From: Sphingomonas jeddahensis
Lineage (GTDB): Bacteria; Pseudomonadota; Alphaproteobacteria; Sphingomonadales; Sphingomonadaceae
Assembly (NCBI RefSeq): GCF_001981525.1
Contig: NZ_MPSB01000004.1
Location: 174,466 to 238,465 of the forward strand
Direction: 5' to 3'
Length of the DNA: 64,000 nt
Under the pieces are notes generated by a model. It was not told the origin of the DNA, ran no database searches, and was given only the letters and a program-made list of their open reading frames with translations. This document shows positions 53,407 to 61,626 of the stretch, one piece after another. The first letter of the stretch is position 1; the number at the start of each line of letters is the position of its first letter. The position numbers were made by a program, and so were the translations under genes.

Positions 53407-54098
53407 GCCGCTTCTCCCTGCTTGTCGAGCCACGCTTGTATTTCGGGCGGCGGCGATCCGGTGAAGCCTGCCATCTGATCGGCAAGCGCGCGCTGGAACG
53501 CGGGACGGGCGGTGCCGCGCGCGACATAAGCGGCCAAATTGTCGTAGCGATCGAGGAAGCCATCGTCGGCGAGAATGCGCAGCACCGCGACCATCAGCAG
53601 GTCGCCAGCGGTGAATTCGTCGCCATCGAGCCATTGCCGGTCGCCGAGCCGGCGCGATAATTCGCCGAACCGCTCATGGATACGCTGCTCCACCGCCGGT
53701 AGGCGCGGCTTGGACCAGGGCTCGCCCGCCTCGAACAGGGTGGCAATGGCGTGATCCATGATCGGCGGCTCGACGCTGTTGAGCGCGGCGAACATCCATT
53801 CGATCGTGCGGGCGCGCGCGCCCGGATCGGCCGGGAGCAGCTTGCCGTGCTTCTCGGCGATGTGCAGCACGATCGCGCCGCTCTCGAACAAGACGAGATC
53901 GCCGTCCTCATAGGTCGGCACCTGCCCGAAGGGCTGGCGTTGGCGGTGCTCGGGGTGCTTCTGGCGGCCCTGCGTCAGATAGAGCACGTCATAGGGCTGG
54001 CCGACTTCCTCCAGCGCCCAGCGGACGCGCAAGTCGCGGACCTGCCCCTCGGCGAAGGGCGGCACCCAATCGAATGCGGTGATCGTCGGTTTCGACAT
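53403..54098 (-). CDS. Glutathione S-transferase family protein
   Basis: GST-fold protein of 231 residues. N-terminal thioredoxin-like half: TITAFDWVPPFAEGQVRDLRVRWALEEVGQPYDVLYL, then PFGQVPTYEDGDLVLFESGAIVLHIAEKHG with the cis-Pro and glutathione-binding ES pair. C-terminal helical half: ERFGELSRRLGDRQWLDGDEFTAGDLLMVAVLRIL with the N-capping motif. It is a likely glutathione-conjugating or peroxidase enzyme. The start at 54098 follows AAGGAGAG. It overlaps the DUF1428 gene, so the two are translated together. Confidence 0.93.
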   Translation of the reverse strand: MSKPTITAFDWVPPFAEGQVRDLRVRWALEEVGQPYDVLYLTQGRQKHPEHRQRQPFGQVPTYEDGDLVLFESGAIVLHIAEKHGKLLPADPGARARTIEWMFAALNSVEPPIMDHAIATLFEAGEPWSKPRLPAVEQRIHERFGELSRRLGDRQWLDGDEFTAGDLLMVAVLRILADDGFLDRYDNLAAYVARGTARPAFQRALADQMAGFTGSPPPEIQAWLDKQGEAA

Positions 54099-54112
54099 CT
54101 CTCTCTCCTTCA

Positions 54113-54220
54113 CTCCCCTCCCGCTTGCGGGAGGGGTTGGGGTGGGCATTCCTAGCAATACGATGGGGTGAGGTTCGTTGGCCTCGCACCCCCGACCCCT
54201 CCCGCAAGCGGGAAGGGAGA
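54113..54220. repeat. Palindromic repeat C
   Basis: Ends CCCCTCCCGCTTGCGGGAGG and CCCCTCCCGCAAGCGGGAAG with GGGGTTGGGG-type inner match. It lies between the DUF4287 and GST genes. Confidence 0.85.
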
Positions 54221-54223
54221 TGG

Positions 54224-54454
54224 TCAGGCGTCGCCTTCCTTCTTCAGGCCCTTGAGCAGCGCGACCACCGCCATGGCGTGGCCGTGGCCTAGGCCCAGGT
54301 CCGCCTTCAGCGTGTCGACGATCGCCATCGGCTTGACGCCGGGCGCGAGCGTGTCGCCGGCGGTCCAGCCCTTCTCTGCGCCCATCGCGCGCAGGTCGGC
54401 GGGGTTCTTACCGGTCTTCTTCTCGATCGTGTCGAGATAAGCCTGGAACGACAT
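54224..54454 (-). CDS. DUF4287 domain protein
   Basis: A 76-residue helical protein matching DUF4287 (SFQAYLDTIEKKTGKNPADLRAMGAEKG, then LAPGVKPMAIVDTLKADLGLGHGHAMAVVALLKG). The domain occurs alone or fused to DUF5655-type or AHSA1-like partners and has no known activity; the last part looks like a small helix-hairpin. The start at 54454 follows GGAGAG. It sits 13 bases after the VOC gene stop in the HxlR-facing cluster, supporting a common role with it. Confidence 0.88.
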   Translation of the reverse strand: MSFQAYLDTIEKKTGKNPADLRAMGAEKGWTAGDTLAPGVKPMAIVDTLKADLGLGHGHAMAVVALLKGLKKEGDA

Positions 54455-54467
54455 TCGCTCTCTCCGA

Positions 54468-54902
54468 TCAGGCGGTAACGGTTTCGGGCTGGCCCATGGT
54501 CTCCGCGGCGGCGGCCATGTCCATGAACATGGGTTCCCAAGTGTGGCCGTCGAGATCCTCGAAGGCGCGGCTGTACATGAAACCCATGTCCTGCCGTTCG
54601 CGCGTCTCGCGGCCGCCGGCATAGATCGCAGCTTCGGTGATTGCGTCCACCTCCTGGCGGCTGTCGCGCGAGATGCACAGCAGCACGCCGCTGGTGGTGC
54701 GCGCGTCGATCAGCGCCTTGTCGGTGAAGGTACGATAGAAAGCGGTGTGGAGCAGCATCACGCTGATGCTCTCCGACCATTCCATCGCCGATGCCTGTTC
54801 GTTGGAGAACATCGCGTTCTTGGTAAAGCCCAGCGCCTCGTAGAAGGCGGTCGCCTTTGCGACGCTAGTCACCGGCAGGTTCACGAAGATCATCTTGGTC
54901 AT
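54468..54902 (-). CDS. VOC-family protein, first gene of HxlR-facing cluster
   Basis: Glyoxalase-fold protein of 144 residues (MIFVNLPVTSVAKATAFYEALGF, SNEQASAMEWSESISVMLLHTAFYRTFTDKALIDA, YSRAFEDLDGHTWEPMFMDMAAA). The C-terminal DLDGHTWEPMFMDM strand contains the usual last metal ligand position. It belongs to the extradiol/glyoxalase-like lactoylglutathione group; reaction unknown. The start at 54902 follows GGAG. It is separated by 65 bases from the divergent HxlR-type regulator, and the shared space holds a palindrome, so it is the likely regulated promoter-proximal gene. Confidence 0.9.
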   Translation of the reverse strand: MTKMIFVNLPVTSVAKATAFYEALGFTKNAMFSNEQASAMEWSESISVMLLHTAFYRTFTDKALIDARTTSGVLLCISRDSRQEVDAITEAAIYAGGRETRERQDMGFMYSRAFEDLDGHTWEPMFMDMAAAAETMGQPETVTA

Positions 54903-54950
54903 GCGAAACGCTCCGTTTGCGACTCGATGCTTGAGTTTTGTGCCCGAGGA

Positions 54951-54967
54951 GGTTATTAAAAACAACC
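54951..54967. promoter_or_regulatory. Candidate HxlR operator
   Basis: The imperfect palindrome GGTTATTAAAAACAACC (GGTTxTT-xxx-AAxAACC) ends immediately before the regulator's ATG at 54968 and lies 48 bases from the first VOC start on the other strand. It is AT-rich in an otherwise GC-rich setting. Confidence 0.5.
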
Positions 54968-55645
54968 ATGAAGTTAGAAAAGGTGACGAAGCGTTGGTAC
55001 GACGATGCTTGCGGTACGGCGCTGGCGATGGAGCTGGTGGGGGAGCGCTGGTCGCTGCTGATCGTGCGCGAGTTGATGTTCGGCGCGCGGCGGTTCGGTG
55101 AGCTGAAGGCGGCGCTGGGCGGGATCAGCGCCAACGTGCTGACGCAGCGCCTGGAGGGCATGGAGGCGGCGCATATCCTTCGTCGCAAGAAGTTGCCGCC
55201 GCCTGCCAATGTGCAGGTCTATGAACTGACGTCCTGGGGATATGAGGCGGAAGGCGCGATCAAGGCGCTTGGCGCGTGGGCCGCGCGCTCGCCCGATCAC
55301 AATCCGATGCTGCCGCTCTCGGCTGCATCGATGATGCTGTCGCTGCGGACGATGATTGATGTTGCGAAAGCACGCGAGACGCAGGGAATGACGGTTGGCT
55401 TCACGTTCGGGCTTGAGTCGTTTGTGGCGCGCCTGGTCGATGGCGACCTGCCGGTCGTTCGTGGCACGGGCGCGGCGGACGTGCATTTTGCCACCTCGCC
55501 ACGGATCATGGCCAATATGATCTACGGCAAATGGCCGATTGAGGAGGCCGAGGCGGCCGGCGAGCTGGTGTTCAGCGGGAACCGTGATTTGGCTCGCCGG
55601 TTCATCGACCTGTTCCGTTTGCCGGCGAAAGCAGAGGTTGAATAA
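54968..55645 (+). CDS. HxlR-family regulator with SCP2-like C-terminal domain
   Basis: A 225-residue regulator. Residues 1-110 are an HxlR winged helix (MELVGERWSLLIVRELMFGARRFGELKAALGGISANVLTQRLEGMEAAHIL, wing with VQVYELTSWG). Residues about 120-220 resemble the SCP2/sterol-carrier-type lipid-binding fold (GFTFGLESFVARLVDGDLPVVRGTGAADVHFATSPRIMANMIYG, then AEAAGELVFSGNRDLARRFIDLF). The second domain could bind a hydrophobic effector. The GAGGAGG site is 15 bases from the ATG, so initiation may be weak. It faces the VOC/GST/DUF cluster, which it probably represses or activates. Confidence 0.9.
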   Translation: MKLEKVTKRWYDDACGTALAMELVGERWSLLIVRELMFGARRFGELKAALGGISANVLTQRLEGMEAAHILRRKKLPPPANVQVYELTSWGYEAEGAIKALGAWAARSPDHNPMLPLSAASMMLSLRTMIDVAKARETQGMTVGFTFGLESFVARLVDGDLPVVRGTGAADVHFATSPRIMANMIYGKWPIEEAEAAGELVFSGNRDLARRFIDLFRLPAKAEVE

Positions 55646-55691
55646 CGGTCCGCAAGCCGCCTAAGGCTTTTGTATTACTTTCGAGGCGCGC

Positions 55692-56696
55692 ATGACCGAT
55701 ATCCCCAACACGCTTCCCGACAGCCGCGAGACCACCATCCTGGACGCGCCCGATAAGATGGTGAGCGTGCGCGAGATGTTCGGGATCGACAGCGACATGC
55801 AATGTCCCGCGTTCAGCGAGGCGGACGAGCGGGTCCCCGATCTCGACCCCGCTTATGTGTTCGACGCGGACACCACCATGGCGGTGCTGGCCGGCTTCGC
55901 GCACAACCGTCGCGTGATGGTGCAGGGCTATCACGGCACCGGCAAGTCGACGCATATCGAGCAGGTGGCGGCGCGGCTGAAATGGCCGTGCATCCGCATC
56001 AACCTCGACGCGCACATCAGCCGCATCGACCTGATCGGGCGCGATGCGATCGTGCTCAAGGATGGGCAGCAGGTGACGGAATTCCGCGAGGGACTGCTCC
56101 CCTGGGCGTTGCAGACGCCGACCGCCTTGGTGTTCGACGAATATGACGCCGGCCGTCCCGACGTGATGTTCGTGATCCAGCGCGTGCTGGAGACCGAGGG
56201 CAAGCTGACGCTGCTCGACCAGAATCGCGTGATCCGCCCGAACCCGCACTTCCGACTGTTCGCCACCGCGAACACGGTCGGCCTGGGCGATACCAGCGGG
56301 CTGTATCATGGCACGCAGCAGATCAACCAGGGCCAGATGGACCGCTGGAACATTGTCGTCACGCTGAACTATCTGCCCGCCGCGACCGAGGCGAACATCG
56401 TGCTCGCCAAGTCGGGCGAATATGACAAGCCCGAAGGCAAGAAGCAGGTCGAGGACATGGTCCGCGTGGCGGACCTGACCCGCAAGGGCTTCATCAACGG
56501 CGATATCTCAACCGTGATGAGCCCGCGCACCGTCATCACCTGGGCGCAGAATACCTTGATCTTCAAGGATGTCGGCTTCGCGTTCCGCCTGTCGTTCCTC
56601 AATAAGTGCGACGAGGCGGAACGCCCGCTGGTGGCGGAATATTACCAGCGCGTGTTCGGCAAGGACCTGCCCGAAAGCGTGGTGGGGAAGGCTTGA
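55692..56696 (+). CDS. cobS: Cobaltochelatase subunit CobS
   Basis: AAA+ ATPase subunit of the aerobic cobalt chelatase that, with CobT and CobN, inserts cobalt into hydrogenobyrinic acid diamide; 334 residues. Seen: N-terminal [18 protein letters not shown], Walker [10 protein letters not shown] at 79-87, Walker [15 protein letters not shown] near 147-150, and the sensor region [19 protein letters not shown]. No cobN or other corrin genes are in the window. It is normally followed directly by cobT; here a toxin-antitoxin pair intervenes, beginning 47 bases after its stop. Confidence 0.96.
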   Translation: MTDIPNTLPDSRETTILDAPDKMVSVREMFGIDSDMQCPAFSEADERVPDLDPAYVFDADTTMAVLAGFAHNRRVMVQGYHGTGKSTHIEQVAARLKWPCIRINLDAHISRIDLIGRDAIVLKDGQQVTEFREGLLPWALQTPTALVFDEYDAGRPDVMFVIQRVLETEGKLTLLDQNRVIRPNPHFRLFATANTVGLGDTSGLYHGTQQINQGQMDRWNIVVTLNYLPAATEANIVLAKSGEYDKPEGKKQVEDMVRVADLTRKGFINGDISTVMSPRTVITWAQNTLIFKDVGFAFRLSFLNKCDEAERPLVAEYYQRVFGKDLPESVVGKA

Positions 56697-56703
56697 TCGA
56701 CTA

Positions 56704-56728
56704 AGTGGACTAACCTACTTAGTCCACT
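56704..56728. promoter_or_regulatory. Candidate toxin-antitoxin operator
   Basis: A perfect 10-bp inverted repeat, AGTGGACTAA and TTAGTCCACT, with a five-base centre, 15 bases before the antitoxin start. It is typical of an autorepression site for a Phd-type antitoxin. Confidence 0.65.
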
Positions 56729-56743
56729 GTCGGGGAGACAGTG
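56725..56743 (+). promoter_or_regulatory. Hairpin enclosing the antitoxin ribosome binding site
   Basis: CACTGTC / GACAGTG stem with loop GGGGA; the loop and first stem base form the GGGGAG ribosome binding site, and the stem ends next to the ATG at 56744. It could modulate translation initiation. Confidence 0.45.
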
Positions 56744-57022
56744 ATGGCCAAAGCGGATCCGCAGAAGACGTTCAACGTCCACGAGGCGAAGACCCACTTC
56801 TCCAAGCTCATCGAGCGCGCGCATGCCGGCGAGGAGATTATCTTGGCCAAGGCGGGCGAACCATGGGCGAAGCTGGTGCCGTATGCGGAGGCCGGAAAGG
56901 TGCGCCGCAAGCCGGGCGGATTGACGCTGTCCGGGCCGCTCGATCTCGCCGGCTTTCTTGAGCCGCTGCCCGAAGAGGATCTCGCATATATCGACGATCG
57001 GCTGCCGGAAGATCGCGTCTAA
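56744..57022 (+). CDS. Phd/YefM-family antitoxin
   Basis: A 92-residue antitoxin of a type II module. The N-terminal Phd DNA-binding region is clear (KTFNVHEAKTHFSKLIERAHAGEEIILAKAGEPWAKLVPYA). The C-terminal tail (LTLSGPLDLAGFLEPLPEEDLAYIDD) is the acidic, disordered toxin-wrapping part. The start is ATG 56744, six bases after GGGGAG; a GTG just before it is possible. Its stop overlaps the toxin start (TAATG). It probably binds the palindrome upstream to repress the module. Confidence 0.93.
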   Translation: MAKADPQKTFNVHEAKTHFSKLIERAHAGEEIILAKAGEPWAKLVPYAEAGKVRRKPGGLTLSGPLDLAGFLEPLPEEDLAYIDDRLPEDRV

Positions 57023-57408
57023 TGGCGTATCTGCTGGATACGGTGGCCGTGTTGCGCTGGTGGGCGGATCCGTCCGGTCTCGGAGCGTCGGCGCGCACGA
57101 TTCTGGAAGAAAGCGACGACCCGATTTTCCTTAGCGCAGTGAGCGTGTGGGAAATCGCCAACAAGAACCGCATCGGCAAATTGCCGCAGATCGTCGCCTT
57201 CGCACAGAACTATCCGGTGTTGCTGAGGGACAGCGGCTTCAGAAGCCTTGAGCTGACCGATGACCATGCGTTGCGTGCCGGCAATCTCCCCGGCGCGCAC
57301 CGTGACCCGTTCGACCGCCTTATTGCCGGGCAGGCGCTGGTCGACCACCTCACCGTGATCACCAATGATCCTCAAATCGCCGCCTTCGGCTGCAAGGTAC
57401 TCTGGTAA
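57022..57408 (+). CDS. PIN-domain ribonuclease toxin (VapC-like)
   Basis: A 128-residue PIN-domain endonuclease, the toxin partner of the Phd-type protein. Acidic catalytic residues are in place: Asp6 in [12 protein letters not shown], Glu in [18 protein letters not shown], Asp in [16 protein letters not shown] and the last Asp in [13 protein letters not shown]. It is likely to cleave RNA. Its stop overlaps the cobT start (TAATG), so a toxin-antitoxin unit and a metabolic gene share one coupled transcript. The sequence appears intact with no frameshift. Confidence 0.93.
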   Translation: MAYLLDTVAVLRWWADPSGLGASARTILEESDDPIFLSAVSVWEIANKNRIGKLPQIVAFAQNYPVLLRDSGFRSLELTDDHALRAGNLPGAHRDPFDRLIAGQALVDHLTVITNDPQIAAFGCKVLW

Positions 57409-59231
57409 TGGCCACCGAAACCCCGCTCGATCGCTTCAAGAACGTCCTGGGTGGCGCTTCGCGCGCGCTGTCGGACGAGCAGGAGGTCGAACTCGCCTTC
57501 ACTGCCGATGCGCCGTCGCAATCGGGCAAGCATCTCAAGGTGCCGATGCCGGCGCGCAGCATGCCGGCGGAGCAGGTGGCGGAAGCGCGCGGATTTGCGG
57601 ACAGTTTCGCGCTGCGGCTGAAGCATCACGATACCGCCCTCCACGCGCGCGGCGCGCCGCAGGAGGCGGTGGCGCGCGCCGTGTTCGATGCCGTGGAGGG
57701 CGCACGGGTCGAGGCGCTCGGCAGCCGCGGCTATCGCGGCATCACCGACAATCTCGCGCATGCGCTGGATGTGAAGCTGCGCGCCGATCCGATCACCCGC
57801 GCGCGCACTCGCGAGGAGGTGCCGTTGTCGACGGCGCTTGGCTTGATGGTGCGCGAAGCCTTGACCGGGGAGCAGTCACCGGCCGCCGCGGCGTCCGGCC
57901 TCGCATTGGTGCGCGAGTGGATTGCCGAGCGGTCGGATCTTTCCAGCCTGTCGCTCGCGCTTGACGATCAGCGCGCGTTCCAGAGCCTGGCGATGAAGCT
58001 GCTCGAAGATCTCGAGCTGGTCGAGGGTGATCAGGTTCCCGAAGAGACGGACGAAGGCGGCAACGAGGACGAGGGCACCGACAGCGAACAGCAGGACGAG
58101 GGGGAAGAAGGCGAGAGCCAGGATGGCGAGGGCCAGGCCGAGTCCGACCAGCGCGGCGAGCAGCGCGAATCGGAGGACAGCGAAGGAGAGGGGCAGGAAC
58201 AGGGCGAGGAAAGCTTCGACGATCTCGACGGTGAGCCGGGGGACGATGGCGAGGAGGGGATGCAGCCGGTGCGTCCGAACCGCCCGCCGGCGGACTTGTC
58301 TCCGCACTTCGACTATAAGGCATGGACGACGCAATTCGACGAGGTGATCGCCGCGACCGAGCTGTGCGACCAGGACGAACTGGCGCGGCTGCGCTCCTAT
58401 CTCGACCAGCAGCTTGTGCCATTACAGGCGGTGGTGTCGCGGCTTGCCAATCGGCTGCAACGGCGGCTGATGGCGCAGCAGAACCGATCGTGGGATTTCG
58501 ACCAGGAAGAAGGGCTGCTGGACGCGGCGCGGCTGGCGCGGGTGGTGATCAACCCGATGCAGTCGCTATCGTACAAGATGGAGAAGGACACCGAGTTCAA
58601 GGACACGGTGGTGACGCTGCTGATCGACAATTCTGGCTCGATGCGGGGCCGCCCGATCTCGATCGCGGCGATCAGTGCGGATATTCTTGCGCGTACGCTT
58701 GAGCGGTGCGGGGTGAAGACGGAGATCCTTGGCTTCACCACGCGCGCGTGGAAGGGCGGGCAGAGCCGTGAAACATGGCTCGCGGCCGGCCGCCCGCCGC
58801 AGCCGGGGCGCCTCAACGACGTGCGCCATATCGTTTATAAACAGGCGGACGAGCCATGGCGTCGCGCGCGCAATTCGCTGGGTCTGATGATGCGCGAAGG
58901 GCTGCTCAAGGAGAATATCGACGGCGAGGCGTTGCTATGGGCGCACAACCGGCTGATCGCGCGACCCGAAGAGCGGCGTATCCTGATGGTCATCTCCGAT
59001 GGTGCGCCGGTCGATGATTCGACGCTGTCGGTGAACACCGGATCGTATCTGGAGCGGCACCTGCGGCAAGTGATCGATTGGATCGAGCGCAAGTCGCCGG
59101 TCGAGCTGATCGCGATCGGCATCGGCCACGACGTGACGCGCTATTACAGCCGCGCGGTAACGATCATGGATGCCGAGCAGCTCGGCGGGACGATTATCGA
59201 GCAATTGGCGGCGCTGTTCGACACGGCTTGA
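57408..59231 (+). CDS. cobT: Cobaltochelatase subunit CobT
   Basis: Partner of CobS in the cobalt-chelatase ATPase, 607 residues. Architecture: N-terminal helical domain (1-205), a strongly acidic low-complexity linker (about 211-290, rich in Glu/Asp/Gln/Gly) and a C-terminal von Willebrand A domain with the metal-site motif [13 protein letters not shown] around residue 407 and [11 protein letters not shown]. Translation starts at an ATG overlapping the toxin stop; the only nearby ribosome binding site is AAGG 12 bases upstream within the toxin gene, so expression depends on coupling or a distant promoter. Confidence 0.95.
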   Translation: MATETPLDRFKNVLGGASRALSDEQEVELAFTADAPSQSGKHLKVPMPARSMPAEQVAEARGFADSFALRLKHHDTALHARGAPQEAVARAVFDAVEGARVEALGSRGYRGITDNLAHALDVKLRADPITRARTREEVPLSTALGLMVREALTGEQSPAAAASGLALVREWIAERSDLSSLSLALDDQRAFQSLAMKLLEDLELVEGDQVPEETDEGGNEDEGTDSEQQDEGEEGESQDGEGQAESDQRGEQRESEDSEGEGQEQGEESFDDLDGEPGDDGEEGMQPVRPNRPPADLSPHFDYKAWTTQFDEVIAATELCDQDELARLRSYLDQQLVPLQAVVSRLANRLQRRLMAQQNRSWDFDQEEGLLDAARLARVVINPMQSLSYKMEKDTEFKDTVVTLLIDNSGSMRGRPISIAAISADILARTLERCGVKTEILGFTTRAWKGGQSRETWLAAGRPPQPGRLNDVRHIVYKQADEPWRRARNSLGLMMREGLLKENIDGEALLWAHNRLIARPEERRILMVISDGAPVDDSTLSVNTGSYLERHLRQVIDWIERKSPVELIAIGIGHDVTRYYSRAVTIMDAEQLGGTIIEQLAALFDTA

Positions 59232-59302
59232 TGGTGCGTTTTCGCGACGCGGATGCGTCCAGAGGCAGGGAAAGCGCCGCTAGCGGGCGCCCTGCACGCC
59301 TC

Positions 59303-59437
59303 TTAGTGGCCGTAGCGCTTGATGCCGCGGCGGCGCAGCTTTTCCCGTTTGCGCCGCGTCCAGACCCTGCCCAAAACTGGCAGCGCGATGGCTACGATCA
59401 GGCCGATCAGCCCATAAGCAATCAGTTCGCGGCCCAT
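59303..59437 (-). CDS. Small single-span membrane protein, 44 aa
   Basis: A short ORF missed by size cut-offs: MGRELIAYGLIGLIVAIALP continues to a strongly basic tail ending KRYGH. It has one hydrophobic helix (about residues 5-24) and a positively charged cytoplasmic end (RRKREKLRRRGIKRYGH), the layout of an anchored small inner-membrane protein. A GTG three codons upstream (59446) is an alternative start; ribosome-site support is weak for both. It lies alone in the 528-base gap between cobT and ugd, on the opposite strand. Function unknown. Confidence 0.6.
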   Translation of the reverse strand: MGRELIAYGLIGLIVAIALPVLGRVWTRRKREKLRRRGIKRYGH

Positions 59438-59446
59438 CTCAATCAC

Positions 59447-59759
59447 GTTTCAACATCCCGATGATCAGCGTTGCCAAGGCAGCGTCCGGTTACCGAAGCC
59501 GACCTTGAGCACGAGCGAACAGGCGATGCAAGTTAGTTCGCGTCCTTTTTGGCGCGTCTTTTCATAGAGATGCAAGGCGCACTCAATCGTCGCCAATATG
59601 GCTGTCGCGCTTCTCTGCCTGCCTCCGGAAAGTTAACAGAAGCTGAACGTTTTGGCTCGTCGCCTTGTAGTTGACCGCTGCGTTGTGGTCGGTGAATGGC
59701 ACGGTTAAGGGGCAGGCCCGTCGCGGTTGGCCAAATCGCCGGACGAAAAGGGGACTTCA
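59447..59759. other. Non-coding region upstream of ugd
   Basis: About 310 bases without a convincing ORF. It must contain the ugd promoter and the start region of the small minus-strand gene. A TTGACC (59671-59676) could be a -35 element, but no clear -10 is seen. AAAAGGGG (59746-59753) is the ugd ribosome binding site. Confidence 0.5.
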
Positions 59760-61064
59760 ATGCGCATCACGATGATCGGTTCGGGCTACGTCGGCCTGGT
59801 ATCGGGCGCCTGCTTTGCCGATTTCGGACATGCGGTGTGCTGCGTCGACAAGGATTCCGCCAAGATCGATGCGCTGCACGCCGGGCGCATGCCGATCTAC
59901 GAACCCGGTCTGGAACAGCTCGTCGCCGGCAATGTCGCGGCTGGCCGGCTGACCTTCACCACCGATCTCGCCGCCGGCGTTGCCGGGGCGGACGCGGTGT
60001 TCATCGCGGTTGGCACCCCGTCGCGCCGCGGCGATGGTCATGCGGACCTTTCCTATGTCTATGCCGCCACCGAAGAGATCGCGCGTGCCGCGACCGGCCC
60101 GCTGGTGGTGGTGACCAAGTCGACCGTACCGGTCGGCACCGGCGACCGGGTCGAGCAGATCCTGCGCGACACCCGGCCGGACATCGAATTCGCGGTTGTC
60201 TCCAATCCCGAGTTCCTGCGTGAAGGCGCCGCGATCGGTGACTTCAAGCGCCCCGATCGCATCGTCATCGGCACCGATGATGCGCGCGCCCGCGAGGTGA
60301 TGAGCGAAGTATATCGTCCGCTGTACCTGGGCGAGAGCCCGATCATGTTCACCGGCCGGCGCACGTCCGAGCTGACCAAATATGCGGCGAATGCGTTCCT
60401 TGCGACCAAGATCACCTTTATCAACGAAATGGCGAACCTGTGCGAGGCGGTCGGCGCCGACGTGAAGGACGTCGCGCGCGGCATCGGCCTCGACAATCGC
60501 ATCGGTCGCAAGTTCCTCCATGCCGGGCCTGGCTATGGCGGATCGTGCTTCCCCAAGGACACGCTGGCGCTGCTCAAGACCGCGGAGGATTTCGACACGC
60601 CGGTGCATGTCGTCGAGGCGGTGGTGAAGGTGAACGACGCACGCAAGCGGGCGATGGGGCGCAAGGTGCTGGCGACGCTCGGCGAGGATCCGCGCGGCAA
60701 GACGGTCGGCATCCTCGGCCTTACCTTCAAGCCGAACACCGACGACATGCGTGACGCGCCGTCGATCGCGATCGTGCAAAGCCTGATTGATGCCGGCGTG
60801 ACCGTGAAGGCCTATGATCCGGAAGGCACGGAGATGGCCAAGACGGTGATGCCCGCCGCGCTGACCTATTGCACCAGCGCTTACGAGGCTGCCAAAGACG
60901 CCGATGCCGTCGCTATCGTCACCGAATGGGATGCATTCCGCGCGCTTGATCTTCAGCGATTGAAATCGATCATGGCCGCGCCAGTCCTGGTCGACCTGCG
61001 CAACATCTACGATCGCGACGACGTGGAGCGCGCGGGGTTCCATTATACGGCGATCGGCCGGTGA
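59760..61064 (+). CDS. ugd: UDP-glucose 6-dehydrogenase
   Basis: Converts UDP-glucose to UDP-glucuronate for exopolysaccharide (sphingan-type) and glycolipid synthesis, 434 residues. Visible: the NAD-binding MRITMIGSGYVGLVSGACFADFGH at the very N-terminus, KSTVPVGTGDRVE, SNPEFLREGAAIGDFKRPDRIVIG, LTKYAANAFLATKITFINEMA and the catalytic Cys in GPGYGGSCFPKDTLAL, then GLTFKPNTDDMRDAPS. The start at 59760 is fixed by this N-terminus and the AAAAGGGG site. It overlaps the next gene by GTGA. Confidence 0.97.
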   Translation: MRITMIGSGYVGLVSGACFADFGHAVCCVDKDSAKIDALHAGRMPIYEPGLEQLVAGNVAAGRLTFTTDLAAGVAGADAVFIAVGTPSRRGDGHADLSYVYAATEEIARAATGPLVVVTKSTVPVGTGDRVEQILRDTRPDIEFAVVSNPEFLREGAAIGDFKRPDRIVIGTDDARAREVMSEVYRPLYLGESPIMFTGRRTSELTKYAANAFLATKITFINEMANLCEAVGADVKDVARGIGLDNRIGRKFLHAGPGYGGSCFPKDTLALLKTAEDFDTPVHVVEAVVKVNDARKRAMGRKVLATLGEDPRGKTVGILGLTFKPNTDDMRDAPSIAIVQSLIDAGVTVKAYDPEGTEMAKTVMPAALTYCTSAYEAAKDADAVAIVTEWDAFRALDLQRLKSIMAAPVLVDLRNIYDRDDVERAGFHYTAIGR

Positions 61065-61513
61065 GCCGGCCGCGCATCGCGGGGCTGCTCGAAACCGCGC
61101 TCTATGTCGATGACATGGCGCGGTCGGTGCGCTTCTTTCGCGATGTGCTCGGCCTTGTGCCGATGATCGAAAGCGAGCGGCTGACCGCATTCGACGCGGG
61201 CCATGGCGGCGTGCTGCTGGTGTTCGCGCGGGGTCTCTCGATCGATGATGTCGCGGTACCCGGTGGCACGATCCCCGGCCATGACGGCGATGGCCCGCTG
61301 CACATGGCCTTTGCCATCGGTGCCGACGATTGCGACAGGTGGCGCGCGCACTTCGCCGCGCACGATGTAGCGGTGACTCACGAAGTCACCTGGCCCGCCG
61401 GCGGACGGAGCCTGTATTTCAACGATCCCGACGGCCATGTGCTGGAGCTCGCGACGCCGGGACTGTGGAAAAATGACGCCGATCGCCCGGCAGGCGGGCA
61501 AGGCGTGCCTTAA
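61061..61513 (+). CDS. VOC-family protein
   Basis: Glyoxalase/bleomycin-resistance-fold protein of 150 residues starting at a GTG inside the ugd stop. It has a typical single VOC domain pair of half-folds (LETALYVDDMARSVRFFRDVLGL, GDGPLHMAFAIGADDCDRWRAHFAAHDVAV, GGRSLYFNDPDGHVLELATPGLW) with the expected His and Glu metal ligands in PLHMAF and HVLELAT. The exact activity cannot be assigned. Translational coupling to ugd suggests co-expression rather than an obvious shared pathway. Confidence 0.9.
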   Translation: MSRPRIAGLLETALYVDDMARSVRFFRDVLGLVPMIESERLTAFDAGHGGVLLVFARGLSIDDVAVPGGTIPGHDGDGPLHMAFAIGADDCDRWRAHFAAHDVAVTHEVTWPAGGRSLYFNDPDGHVLELATPGLWKNDADRPAGGQGVP

Positions 61514-61557
61514 CCGACACACTGGTCGGCGAACGGCACCGCAGCGCGCCCGCCTGC

Positions 61558-61586
61558 TTGACGCCGGACTCGCCGGGGCAGAATAT
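61558..61586 (+). promoter_or_regulatory. Candidate ftsK promoter
   Basis: TTGACG, a 17-base spacer and GAATAT, 41 bases before the ftsK ATG, in the 113-base gap after the VOC gene. The -35 matches the consensus well; the -10 is weak. Confidence 0.35.
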
Positions 61587-61626
61587 CCGCCGGCTCATTT
61601 CAGGACAGTATCGGGGGCGTTGAAGC

